From the NCBI GenBank assembly GCA_902509805.1, contig CABWZL010000016.1, positions 1 to 17,792 on the forward strand: a stretch of 17,792 bases of DNA, written 5' to 3'. Below the pieces are notes generated by a model. The model made no database searches. It worked only from the letters and a program-made list of their open reading frames with translations, and was not told the DNA's origin. Below, piece after piece: positions 1-7,450 of this stretch. The position numbers were made by a program, and so were the translations under genes. Positions within the stretch are counted from its first letter, which is position 1. Each line of letters starts with the position of its first letter. Source of the DNA: an uncultured Bacteroidota bacterium (lineage in GTDB: Bacteria > Bacteroidota > Bacteroidia > Flavobacteriales > Flavobacteriaceae).

Positions 1-2
1 TT

Positions 3-1055
3 TCTTCAGGAATCTTAAAAAACATTCAAGTATTTGGAGATCAAGTAGATATTGATTTAGTTTTGAGTAATCCCACTTTACAAGCTAGAAAAAAATTAGA
101 GGTAGATATAATGAAAATTATTCATAAAGATATTTATGAAAAAGCTAAAATTAACATAAACGTAAAAATAGAAAAGGTTGACTCCAAGATCTCTTCTCAA
201 TCTAAAAAAATATCAGGAGTAGATTCTATAATTGCTGTTTCTTCTGCTAAGGGTGGGGTAGGTAAGTCAACATTAACCATTAATCTTGCAGCTACTTTAG
301 CTAAAAAAGGGTGTAAAGTAGGAATTTTAGATGCAGATATTTATGGTCCTTCGGTTCCAACAATGATGGATGTTGAGGGATATGTTCCTAAATCAATTAA
401 AGTTAATGGCGTGTCAAAGATTGAACCAATTGAAAGCTACGGTGTTAAAATTATGTCAATTGGATTTTTCACTAAGCTTGATCAGGCAGTTGTTTGGAGA
501 GGTCCTATGGCTTCAAAAGCATTAAATCAAATGATTTTCGACACAAACTGGGGTGATTTAGACTTCTTGTTTTTAGATTTACCTCCTGGAACTGGAGATA
601 TCCATTTAAGCATAGTACAATCATTGCCAATAACAGGTTCTATAATAATCAGTACTCCTCAAAATGTTGCATTAGCTGACGCAAGAAGAGGTATAAAAAT
701 GTTTCAACAAGATAATATTTCAGTTCCAATTCTAGGTCTTGTTGAAAATATGGCATATTTCAAAACAGATGATTCAAATGAAAAACACTATATTTTTGGT
801 GAAGCAGGCGTAAAGTATTTATCAAAAGATCTAAACATTAATTTCCTTGGTGAAATACCGCTTTTTAAGAGTCTCAGAGAAGCATCAGATTTTGGAAGAC
901 CTGGATCTTTGCAAGAATCAAGTGATATATCAGCTATATTTGATGATATTTCAAAAAACGTTGTAGAACAATTACTTATAAGAAATAAAGAACTTCCTCC
1001 AACAAAAGTAGTTGAAATCACTAACTTAGTAGGGTGTTCAGCAATTAAAAAATAA
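3..1055 (+). CDS. mrp: Mrp/ApbC-type Fe-S carrier P-loop ATPase with N-terminal MIP18 domain (5' partial)
   Basis: Iron-sulfur cluster carrier or assembly ATPase of the Mrp/NBP35 family, cytosolic. The frame is open to the left edge of the window. Codons from position 3 encode a MIP18/DUF59-like tail (segments such as SSGIL and SNPTLQARKK), so the real start lies outside the window. The TTG at 63 could be taken as a start but falls inside this conserved domain. A deviant Walker A, KGGVGKST, lies at about nt 249-272, followed by LDADIYGPS and DLPPGTGD, all typical of Mrp. The C-terminal CxxC pair that binds the bridging cluster in many Mrp/ApbC proteins is absent: after VENMAYF there is TDDSNEKH with no cysteines. 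From memory this is common in Bacteroidota Mrp. Its stop overlaps the nfu start (TAATG), implying translational coupling within an Fe-S operon. Confidence 0.93.
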   Translation, partial: SSGILKNIQVFGDQVDIDLVLSNPTLQARKKLEVDIMKIIHKDIYEKAKININVKIEKVDSKISSQSKKISGVDSIIAVSSAKGGVGKSTLTINLAATLAKKGCKVGILDADIYGPSVPTMMDVEGYVPKSIKVNGVSKIEPIESYGVKIMSIGFFTKLDQAVVWRGPMASKALNQMIFDTNWGDLDFLFLDLPPGTGDIHLSIVQSLPITGSIIISTPQNVALADARRGIKMFQQDNISVPILGLVENMAYFKTDDSNEKHYIFGEAGVKYLSKDLNINFLGEIPLFKSLREASDFGRPGSLQESSDISAIFDDISKNVVEQLLIRNKELPPTKVVEITNLVGCSAIKK

Positions 1056-1297
1056 TGTCAAAATTAGAAAAAAAAATATTACAAGCTCTAGAAGAAATTA
1101 GACCATTTCTTATAAAAGACGGTGGAGATATCTCTCTTGAATCAATTATTGATTCAACTGTTAATATTCAATTACATGGGGCTTGTGTAAATTGTAAAGT
1201 TAATCAAATGACCCTAAAATTGGGTGTTGAAACTACTATCAAAAAATATGCACCTGAAATTAAAGAAGTTAAATCTGTACTACCATTGACTAAATGA
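1055..1297 (+). CDS. NifU C-terminal (Nfu) domain Fe-S scaffold protein
   Basis: An 80-residue stand-alone Nfu domain, a small protein that holds or delivers a [4Fe-4S] cluster. The signature is clear: an N-terminal helix (LEKKILQALEEIRPFL), then KDGGDISL at about 21-28, then the cluster-binding pair C44/C47 in GACVNCKVNQMTLK. This is the usual length for the isolated domain; NifU's N-terminal scaffold and ferredoxin domains are not present. It is sandwiched by overlaps (start in the mrp stop, stop in the reductase start), so all three are probably translated together. Its CxxC may serve the neighbouring Mrp, which lacks its own pair; that last point is inference. Confidence 0.93.
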   Translation: MSKLEKKILQALEEIRPFLIKDGGDISLESIIDSTVNIQLHGACVNCKVNQMTLKLGVETTIKKYAPEIKEVKSVLPLTK

Positions 1298-2346
1298 TAA
1301 AAACTGACATCTTAATTATTGGAGCTGGACCTACTGGATTATTTACGGTTTTTGAGGCAGGACTTCTAAAAATGAAATGCCATGTTCTAGACTCTTTAAC
1401 TCAGCCTGGAGGACAATGTATAGAGTTATATCCAAAAAAGCCAATATATGATATACCAGCATACCCTGAAATAATAGCTGGTGATTTAATTGAAAAACTT
1501 TTAGAACAAATCAAACCTTTTAATCCTTCTTATACTCTTGGTGAAACTGCCCTTACTTTAAATAAAATGGATGATGACTCATTTGTAGTAACCACAGATA
1601 AAGGAACTGAAATTTCAACTAAAGCAATAGCAATAGCTGGTGGCCTTGGCACTTTTACTCCAAGAAAACCAAATATCCCAAATCTAGATAAATTTGAAGA
1701 TAATGGTGTGCTTTATATGATTAAAGACCCTAATCAATTTAAAAATAAAACAGTAATAATTGCAGGAGGTGGTGACTCTGCATTAGACTGGTCAATTCAT
1801 CTTTCTGAAATTGCAGATAAAGTAATCTTAGTTCATAGGAGAAATGAATTTAGAGGAGCAAATGAATCTGTTTCATCAGTTCAAAAATTAAAAAATTCAG
1901 GTAAAATTGAAGTTATTACTCCAGCTCAAATAACTAAACTTAGTGGAAGTAATAAATTAGAATCAGTAACCTTAAATCAAGATGGAAATGATATAAAAAT
2001 TGAGACAGATTATTTTATACCTCTATTTGGTCTTATTCCAAAATTAGGTCCGATTAAAGATTGGGGTATTCATATCGAAAATAATGCAATAAAAGTAAAT
2101 AATAGTCTTGATTATCAAACAAATATTAAAGGTGTTTACGCTATTGGAGACGTAAATACATATCCTGGAAAACTAAAATTAATTTTAAGTGGTTTCCACG
2201 AGGCAGCAGTAATGTGTCATAGTGCATATTCAAGATTAAATCCAGATAAAAAGGCATCACTTAAATATACTACAGTAAGTGGTGTAGAGGGATTCGACGG
2301 TTCCGTTAAGGAAGCTAAAAAATCTCAAGTAAGTAAAATTGACTAG
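1294..2346 (+). CDS. Ferredoxin/flavodoxin-NADP+ reductase, thioredoxin-reductase-like (YumC type)
   Basis: FAD flavoenzyme of 350 residues that probably moves electrons between NADPH and ferredoxin or flavodoxin. The FAD-binding GAGPTG is at residues 10-15, PGGQC at 38-42, and the NADP-binding loop GGGDSA at 158-163. A C-terminal FAD motif (YAIGDVNTYPGK) follows. The CxxC redox pair of true thioredoxin reductases is missing from the NADP domain, which together with the length favours the YumC-type reductase. The start ATG overlaps the nfu stop by four bases (ATGA). The placement next to Mrp and Nfu suggests it supplies reducing power for Fe-S assembly, which is inference. The 3' end overlaps the stop of the convergent AAA+ gene in the palindrome CTAG (2343-2346). 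Confidence 0.88.
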   Translation: MIKTDILIIGAGPTGLFTVFEAGLLKMKCHVLDSLTQPGGQCIELYPKKPIYDIPAYPEIIAGDLIEKLLEQIKPFNPSYTLGETALTLNKMDDDSFVVTTDKGTEISTKAIAIAGGLGTFTPRKPNIPNLDKFEDNGVLYMIKDPNQFKNKTVIIAGGGDSALDWSIHLSEIADKVILVHRRNEFRGANESVSSVQKLKNSGKIEVITPAQITKLSGSNKLESVTLNQDGNDIKIETDYFIPLFGLIPKLGPIKDWGIHIENNAIKVNNSLDYQTNIKGVYAIGDVNTYPGKLKLILSGFHEAAVMCHSAYSRLNPDKKASLKYTTVSGVEGFDGSVKEAKKSQVSKID

Positions 2347-3806
2347 ATTTTATTAATAAAATTATTGAAAGGATCTTTAAATTCAATACCATTATTAGTT
2401 CTTAAAATAGATAACTTATTAAAGCCTTCTAAACCCCATAGTATAAATTCGATGAAGAAAAATTTATCATTTTCATCTAATTCCGGTAAATACTTATCAA
2501 GAAGAAGACTAGCATCTTTTACTTCCAAAAGTAATTCTTCATATTCTTCATTTTTTAGGTTGTCATTTATTATTAATTGTTTTTGAGTAAACCATTCTAA
2601 TAATGAGTCATAAGGAGACTCTTCATCAGGTTTGCTTAATTTTTCGATTTTAGGGAAATATTTGTTAAATAGAGATTTAACAGCATCTGAAATTAAGTTA
2701 TATGACACTTGTTCTGCACCTTCTTCTTCTCCTTCATATACTAGTTCAACTTTACCATTAATTGACGATATAACTGAATTAAAGTCAGACATTCTTATAA
2801 TAGTTTGTTTTTCATTATTTATAATTATTCTTCTTTCAGCTGAGCTAACAAGATTCTGTAAACTTGTTATACTCATTCTTGCGCTTACTCCACTTTTACT
2901 GTCAACAAGATCACTCTCTCTAGCCTCAAATGAAATTTGTTCAATAATATCTCTAGCAATTTCAGGAATATGAATTTGTGACATAATTTTTGAATTAATT
3001 TTTGATTCTTGTTCAGTAATTTTTTTTGCAATTTCAACTGATTCTGGATAATGAGTTAAAATCTGAGATCCAATCCTGTCTTTTAAGGGTGTTACAATTG
3101 TACCTCTGTTTGTGTAATCTTCAGGATTTGATGTGAAAATAAATTGAATATCTAGAGGTAGTCTTACTTTAAAACCACGAATTTGAATTTCTTTTTCTTC
3201 AAGAATTGAAAATAAGGATACTTGAATTCTTGGCTGTAAATCAGGTAATTCATTTAACACAAAAATAGATCTGTGAGCCCTAGGAATCAAACCAAAGTGA
3301 ATGACCTCCTGATCAGAATAAGAAAGTTTTAAATTAGTCGCTTTGATTGGGTCAATATCACCAATTAAATCTGAAACTGTAACATCAGGAGTAGCTAATT
3401 TTTCATAAAACCTTTCGCTTTTATGAAGCCAATCAATCTCTGTCTTATCTCCATTAATTTTAATTTTTTCAATTGAACTTTTGAAAATTGGATTTATTGG
3501 ATCATCATTAGTTTCAGAATATCTAACTATTGGGACCCATTCATCTAATAAATCAATACAAGTTCTAGCAAGTTTTGTCTTGGCCTGCCCTCTAAGTCCA
3601 AGAAGGTTAATACTATGGTTTGATAAAAATGCTCTTTCAACACTAGGGACTACTGTTTCTTCATACCCTATTAAATCTGAAAAAACATTTATACCCTTAG
3701 ATAGATTTAATCTAAGGTTTTTTGTAATTTCTTCATTTAATGTCTGGCTTTTATATTTGCTGGCTTTTAATTCACCAATTGTTTTTATAGTAGGTTTTTT
3801 CATCAT
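2343..3806 (-). CDS. MoxR/Mg-chelatase-like AAA+ ATPase
   Basis: A 487-residue cytosolic AAA+ ATPase, second gene of a VWA-AAA+ pair. The Walker A is GLRGQAKT (70-77), with alanine where the canonical GKT glycine sits. Walker B reads IFVLNE (181-186), so the usual aspartate of DE is an asparagine (N185). Sensor 1 is around FIFTSNPEDYTNRG (223-236) and the arginine-finger region is LKDRIG (241-246). Strings such as NELPDLQPRIQVSLF and RGFKVRLPLDIQF are ones I recall from a conserved Bacteroidota family, so the odd Walker B is probably a family trait, not decay. Such pairs act as chaperone-like complexes that insert metals or remodel partner proteins; the target here is unknown. Its start overlaps the VWA stop by four bases. 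Confidence 0.88.
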   Translation of the reverse strand: MMKKPTIKTIGELKASKYKSQTLNEEITKNLRLNLSKGINVFSDLIGYEETVVPSVERAFLSNHSINLLGLRGQAKTKLARTCIDLLDEWVPIVRYSETNDDPINPIFKSSIEKIKINGDKTEIDWLHKSERFYEKLATPDVTVSDLIGDIDPIKATNLKLSYSDQEVIHFGLIPRAHRSIFVLNELPDLQPRIQVSLFSILEEKEIQIRGFKVRLPLDIQFIFTSNPEDYTNRGTIVTPLKDRIGSQILTHYPESVEIAKKITEQESKINSKIMSQIHIPEIARDIIEQISFEARESDLVDSKSGVSARMSITSLQNLVSSAERRIIINNEKQTIIRMSDFNSVISSINGKVELVYEGEEEGAEQVSYNLISDAVKSLFNKYFPKIEKLSKPDEESPYDSLLEWFTQKQLIINDNLKNEEYEELLLEVKDASLLLDKYLPELDENDKFFFIEFILWGLEGFNKLSILRTNNGIEFKDPFNNFINKI

Positions 3807-4906
3807 CTTAATTTTTGTCTTCTGTTTTTATCATAGTCTTCGAATACCATTTCACTTAATCCATCAAGCCCTGTGTAAAAAGCTTTACCATTATTTACTT
3901 CTGAGAATTTTTTTACAAAAGTTTGAAGATAAGGGTCACTAGCGATCATAAATGTTGTAATAGGTATATTATTTTTTTTTGCTTCTCTTGCTCTATTGTA
4001 ACATTGATCTAGAATAAAATCGTCAAGTCCAGCACTATTTTTATAAAAACCGTCTTTGGTAAACATACAACTTGGTTTACCATCAGTTATCATAAATATC
4101 TGTTTATTATTATTTTTCTTTCTTCTTAAAATATCAAAAGCAAGATCGAGTCCGGCAACTGTATTAGTATGATATGGACCAACCTTTAAATATGGAAGAT
4201 CTTTGATACTGATTGGTCTAGCTTCGTCACCAAAGGATAAAATATCAATTGTATCTTTTGGAAATTTAGTTTTTATATATTCAACTAAAGCCATGGCTAC
4301 CTTCTTTGCTGGAGTTATTCGATCTTCTCCGTATAGAATCATGCTATGGCTAATATCAATCATAAGAACTGTACTCATTTGAGAATTATGGTTTGAGTCC
4401 CATACAACTATATCTTCTTTTTTAAGTGTCAGTTCATTCTCTCCAGAAGAAATTATAGCATTCTTTAGACTTTCAGTTAATAATATTCTATCTAAAGGAT
4501 CACCAAATTCAAAGTTTTTTATGTTTAGATTGTCATCACTTCCGGATGATGAAAATTTTGTTTTATGATTTCCTTTTTTTGTTTTTTTTAATTTACCAAA
4601 AAGGTGTTTTAAAACATGTTTTCTAAGAAGTCTCTCTGTTTTTGAACTAATTTTTATACTATCTCCACTTTCACTTATTTGTTTTGTAACAAAACCTTTA
4701 TTCAATAAATCATTTACAAAGTCATCAATAGTATAATTTTCGTCAGTTAGCTTGTATTCTTTATCAAGTTCTCTAAGCCATTCAATTGCTTCATCAAACT
4801 CTCCAGATGTATGAATTATTAATTCTTTAAAAATATTGAATAGTTTTTCGAAAGGAGAAAGATTAGGTTCTTTGAAGGAACTATATTTGAGGGCTGATTT
4901 TTTCAA
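3803..4906 (-). CDS. VWA-domain protein, partner of the AAA+ ATPase
   Basis: A 367-residue protein with a C-terminal von Willebrand A domain and a complete MIDAS metal site: DISHS at 184-188 (D184, S186, S188), a threonine in HTNT (246-249) and D275 in ITDGKP. There is no signal peptide or membrane helix, so it should be cytosolic. The N-terminal 170 residues are helical and charged, with a basic stretch (KLKKTKKGNHKTK, about 105-117) and no family I recognise. It is the promoter-proximal gene on the - strand and overlaps the AAA+ gene, the classic MoxR-VWA arrangement (compare RavA-ViaA or chelatase I-D). By analogy the VWA protein would be the adaptor that presents substrate to the ATPase. 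Confidence 0.87.
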   Translation of the reverse strand: MKKSALKYSSFKEPNLSPFEKLFNIFKELIIHTSGEFDEAIEWLRELDKEYKLTDENYTIDDFVNDLLNKGFVTKQISESGDSIKISSKTERLLRKHVLKHLFGKLKKTKKGNHKTKFSSSGSDDNLNIKNFEFGDPLDRILLTESLKNAIISSGENELTLKKEDIVVWDSNHNSQMSTVLMIDISHSMILYGEDRITPAKKVAMALVEYIKTKFPKDTIDILSFGDEARPISIKDLPYLKVGPYHTNTVAGLDLAFDILRRKKNNNKQIFMITDGKPSCMFTKDGFYKNSAGLDDFILDQCYNRAREAKKNNIPITTFMIASDPYLQTFVKKFSEVNNGKAFYTGLDGLSEMVFEDYDKNRRQKLR

Positions 4907-4983
4907 GATTTTATAATCAATTTAATTTCAATTCAAATTAAACAAATAAAATTCATCTTAGAGTTTATCTTTCTTATATTTAA
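4907..4983. other. Divergent intergenic spacer between the VWA gene and mvaD
   Basis: A 77-base, extremely AT-rich gap between two divergently transcribed operons; it must contain both promoters. I looked for the Bacteroidota promoter pair (TTTG-like -33 and TAnnTTTG -7) on both strands and found only partial matches, such as TATATTTA just before the mvaD start. No stable hairpin or clear ribosome binding site is visible. Confidence 0.5.
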
Positions 4984-6078
4984 ATGATTTTTAACAATAT
5001 TTATATGATTGAACAGGATTTTGTCTGTGCTGATGATTTCGTATCAAATGGAATTGTAAAATGGAATTCTCCAAGTAATATTGCTATAGTAAAATATTGG
5101 GGAAAAAAAGAAAATCAAATTCCACAGAATCCTTCAATAAGTTTTACACTTTCTAAATGTTATACAACTACGTCTGTTGAATTTAAGCCAAAAAAAAACA
5201 AAGACAGTGATATTATTTTTGAATTTGAAGATGAAATTAATCATCCTTTTAGTCAAAAAATAAAACTCTTTATTTCTAGTATTGAAAAGTATTTTAAGTT
5301 TTTAAATAATCATGACATTCAAATAAAATCAAAAAATAACTTCCCTCACAGTAGCGGAATAGCTTCATCTGCTTCTGCAATGTCAGCTTTATCGGCATGT
5401 CTGGTAGATTTCGAATATATAAACTCTAATAAAAAAAATAATTCTTACTACATCAATAAGAAATCATTTATTGCAAGATTAGGATCAGGAAGTGCTTCCA
5501 GGAGTATTGGAGGACCAATTTCTCTTTGGGGAACATCAGACACATATCAAGGAAGTTCTGATTTATACGCAATAGATATCTCTAAAGACGTAAATGAAAT
5601 TTTTCACAACTACCAAAATTCTATTTTAATAATTGATCCAGGAGTTAAAAAAATATCAAGTTCTATAGGTCATAAATTAATGAATGAAAATCCCTTTTCT
5701 AAAACAAGATTTGATATTGCAGGTAATAATATTTCATTATTAAAAGATGTTTTTAAGTCAGGAAACCTAGATGAGTTTATTAACATTACAGAATCGGAAG
5801 CCTTAATGATTCATTCCTTAATGTTGTCATCAAACCCTTATTTTATTTTAATGAAGCCTAATACTTTAGAAGTAATCAACAGAGTATTAGAATATAGAAG
5901 AGAAACTAAGCTTCCATTATGCTTTACATTAGATGCAGGTTCAAATGTTCATTTATTATATCCGTTTTCTATAAAACAGACTATTCAAAAGTTCATAGAA
6001 GACGATTTATCATTATTTTGTAAATCAAATAAATATATTCATGACTGTTTAGGAAAAGGATCAGAGAAGTTGTTATAA
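4984..6078 (+). CDS. mvaD: Diphosphomevalonate decarboxylase
   Basis: Catalyses ATP-dependent decarboxylation of mevalonate 5-diphosphate to isopentenyl diphosphate, the last step of the mevalonate pathway; cytosolic. Diagnostic segments are present in order: SPSNIAIVKYWGKK (29-42), the GHMP loop SSGIASSASAMSAL (123-136), RLGSGSASRSIGGP (165-178) and LDAGSN (316-321), whose D317 matches the catalytic aspartate of the family. At 364 residues it is of normal length. A second in-frame ATG at 5005 (MIEQDF) may be the true start, because the first seven residues resemble nothing conserved. First gene of a coupled operon: its stop overlaps the next start in TAATG. Confidence 0.93.
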   Translation: MIFNNIYMIEQDFVCADDFVSNGIVKWNSPSNIAIVKYWGKKENQIPQNPSISFTLSKCYTTTSVEFKPKKNKDSDIIFEFEDEINHPFSQKIKLFISSIEKYFKFLNNHDIQIKSKNNFPHSSGIASSASAMSALSACLVDFEYINSNKKNNSYYINKKSFIARLGSGSASRSIGGPISLWGTSDTYQGSSDLYAIDISKDVNEIFHNYQNSILIIDPGVKKISSSIGHKLMNENPFSKTRFDIAGNNISLLKDVFKSGNLDEFINITESEALMIHSLMLSSNPYFILMKPNTLEVINRVLEYRRETKLPLCFTLDAGSNVHLLYPFSIKQTIQKFIEDDLSLFCKSNKYIHDCLGKGSEKLL

Positions 6079-6962
6079 TGAATAGAAAAATCTTTTACTC
6101 AAAAATATTATTATTTGGTGAATATGGAATTATTTCAAATTCAGATGCACTTTCAATTCCATTTAATAAGTTTGAAGGCTCTCTTAAAATATCAAAATCA
6201 TCATTAAAGGATGAAATATTATCAAATAATAAATTAGATGAATTCTACACTTACATTAATAAAAGTCATTCTTTTTCGAACATTCTTGATTTAAAGTCAC
6301 TTAAAAAAGATATTGACTCTGGACTTTACTTTAAAAGTAATATTCCAATTTCTTCAGGTCTTGGAAGTAGTGGTGCTTTAGTTTCTTCAATTTTAACTAA
6401 TTATTCAAATACTGATTTGAGCAAAAAAGACAGTAATGAAATAAAAAAAATTATGTCAATAATGGAATCAAAATTTCATGGAAAATCCTCAGGTTTTGAT
6501 CCATTAGTTCCATTTTTTAATAAACCTATTATGATGTCTGATGGAAACATTAAGTTAATTGAAGACATAAAGTTTAGGGGTTTCAAAATATATTTAGTGG
6601 ACAGTAAAATACCATCTTCTACCTCTGATATGATAACTATATTCAATCAAAAAATGACTGATGAAAATTTTCTTAATCTTTTCAATAATTCATTTATACC
6701 AATTACTAATAATTGTATTCATAATCTCATTAATAATTCAACTAATTTTCTAGATTCAATTAAAAGTCTTTCAAAATTTACAAATGAAAATATGAATGAG
6801 ATGATTCCTGAGTCTATTGATAAAATATGGAAATCAGGACTAAAATCAAATGATTACTTTATGAAGTTTTGTGGTTCTGGAGGAGGAGGATTTTTTTTAG
6901 CTTTTGATTTTAAAAATAACTTAAAAGCCAAACTAAATACTTTTGAATTAATTGAAATTTAA
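6078..6962 (+). CDS. GHMP kinase, mevalonate-kinase-like
   Basis: A 294-residue small-molecule kinase of the GHMP superfamily, best read as mevalonate kinase. The N-terminal FYSKILLFGEYGII is the substrate-side motif I recall from flavobacterial mevalonate kinases. The ATP loop GLGSSGA is at 94-100, HGKSSGFD (134-141) contains the likely catalytic aspartate D141, and the glycine-rich FCGSGGGGFFLAF lies at 264-276. Phosphomevalonate kinase cannot be excluded from sequence alone, but the position right after mvaD fits the mevalonate pathway either way. It overlaps both neighbours through TAATG junctions. Base composition is very AT-rich, with many Asn, Ile, Ser and Lys codons. Confidence 0.87.
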   Translation: MNRKIFYSKILLFGEYGIISNSDALSIPFNKFEGSLKISKSSLKDEILSNNKLDEFYTYINKSHSFSNILDLKSLKKDIDSGLYFKSNIPISSGLGSSGALVSSILTNYSNTDLSKKDSNEIKKIMSIMESKFHGKSSGFDPLVPFFNKPIMMSDGNIKLIEDIKFRGFKIYLVDSKIPSSTSDMITIFNQKMTDENFLNLFNNSFIPITNNCIHNLINNSTNFLDSIKSLSKFTNENMNEMIPESIDKIWKSGLKSNDYFMKFCGSGGGGFFLAFDFKNNLKAKLNTFELIEI

Positions 6963-7450
6963 TGAACAAACTCATTATAATTTTTGGAGTCAGTGGGTCA
7001 GGAAAATCTTGTATTGGAAAAAAATTATCTAATGATTTAAATATTAAATTTATTGAAGCAGATGACTTTCATTCAATCAGTAACATTAATAAAATGAAAA
7101 GAAATATATCATTAGATGATAGTGATAGAGAAGAATGGTTAATATCATTAAACAATGAATTAAAAAAAGAATTAAATAATGACGTAGTTATTGCTTGTTC
7201 TGCTTTAAAAGAAATTTATAGAGTAAAATTAATAAATGGATTAAATGCTAATTTTTTCTGGTTCTGCTTAAAAGGAGATTTTGAATTAATTAACCAAAGG
7301 TTAAAAAAAAGAAATAATCATTTCTTTAAATCAGATATGCTTAAAAGTCAATTTGACATATTAGAGTATCCTAAATATTCAAATTTTATTGATATAGCTG
7401 AGAGTCCAGAACAAATAGTTGAAACTATAAAACTTAAAATATTAAAATGA
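6962..7450 (+). CDS. gntK: Gluconokinase, GntK type
   Basis: Phosphorylates D-gluconate to 6-phosphogluconate with ATP. At 162 residues it matches the shikimate-kinase-fold GntK family almost end to end: P-loop GVSGSGKS (9-16), EADDFHS with NINKM (36-46), SLDDSDREEWL (50-60), ACSALKEIYR, LKGDFELINQRLKKRNNHFF and KSQFDILEYP. It lies between the mevalonate kinase (TAATG overlap) and a 6-phosphogluconate dehydrogenase (ATGA overlap), so its product is the substrate of the next enzyme. The presence of a gluconate kinase inside a mevalonate operon is unusual and is discussed as a finding. Family assignment is very secure; in vivo substrate is inferred. Confidence 0.94.
   Translation: MNKLIIIFGVSGSGKSCIGKKLSNDLNIKFIEADDFHSISNINKMKRNISLDDSDREEWLISLNNELKKELNNDVVIACSALKEIYRVKLINGLNANFFWFCLKGDFELINQRLKKRNNHFFKSDMLKSQFDILEYPKYSNFIDIAESPEQIVETIKLKILK

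Noticed and set aside
63..65. TTG as the start codon of mrp
   Set aside because: The frame is open to the left edge and the upstream residues belong to the conserved MIP18 domain, so TTG is an internal leucine codon in a truncated gene.
3481..3942. Open frame of 153 codons on the + strand opposite the AAA+ and VWA genes
   Set aside because: It is the antisense shadow of two strongly supported overlapping genes and has no recognisable domain.
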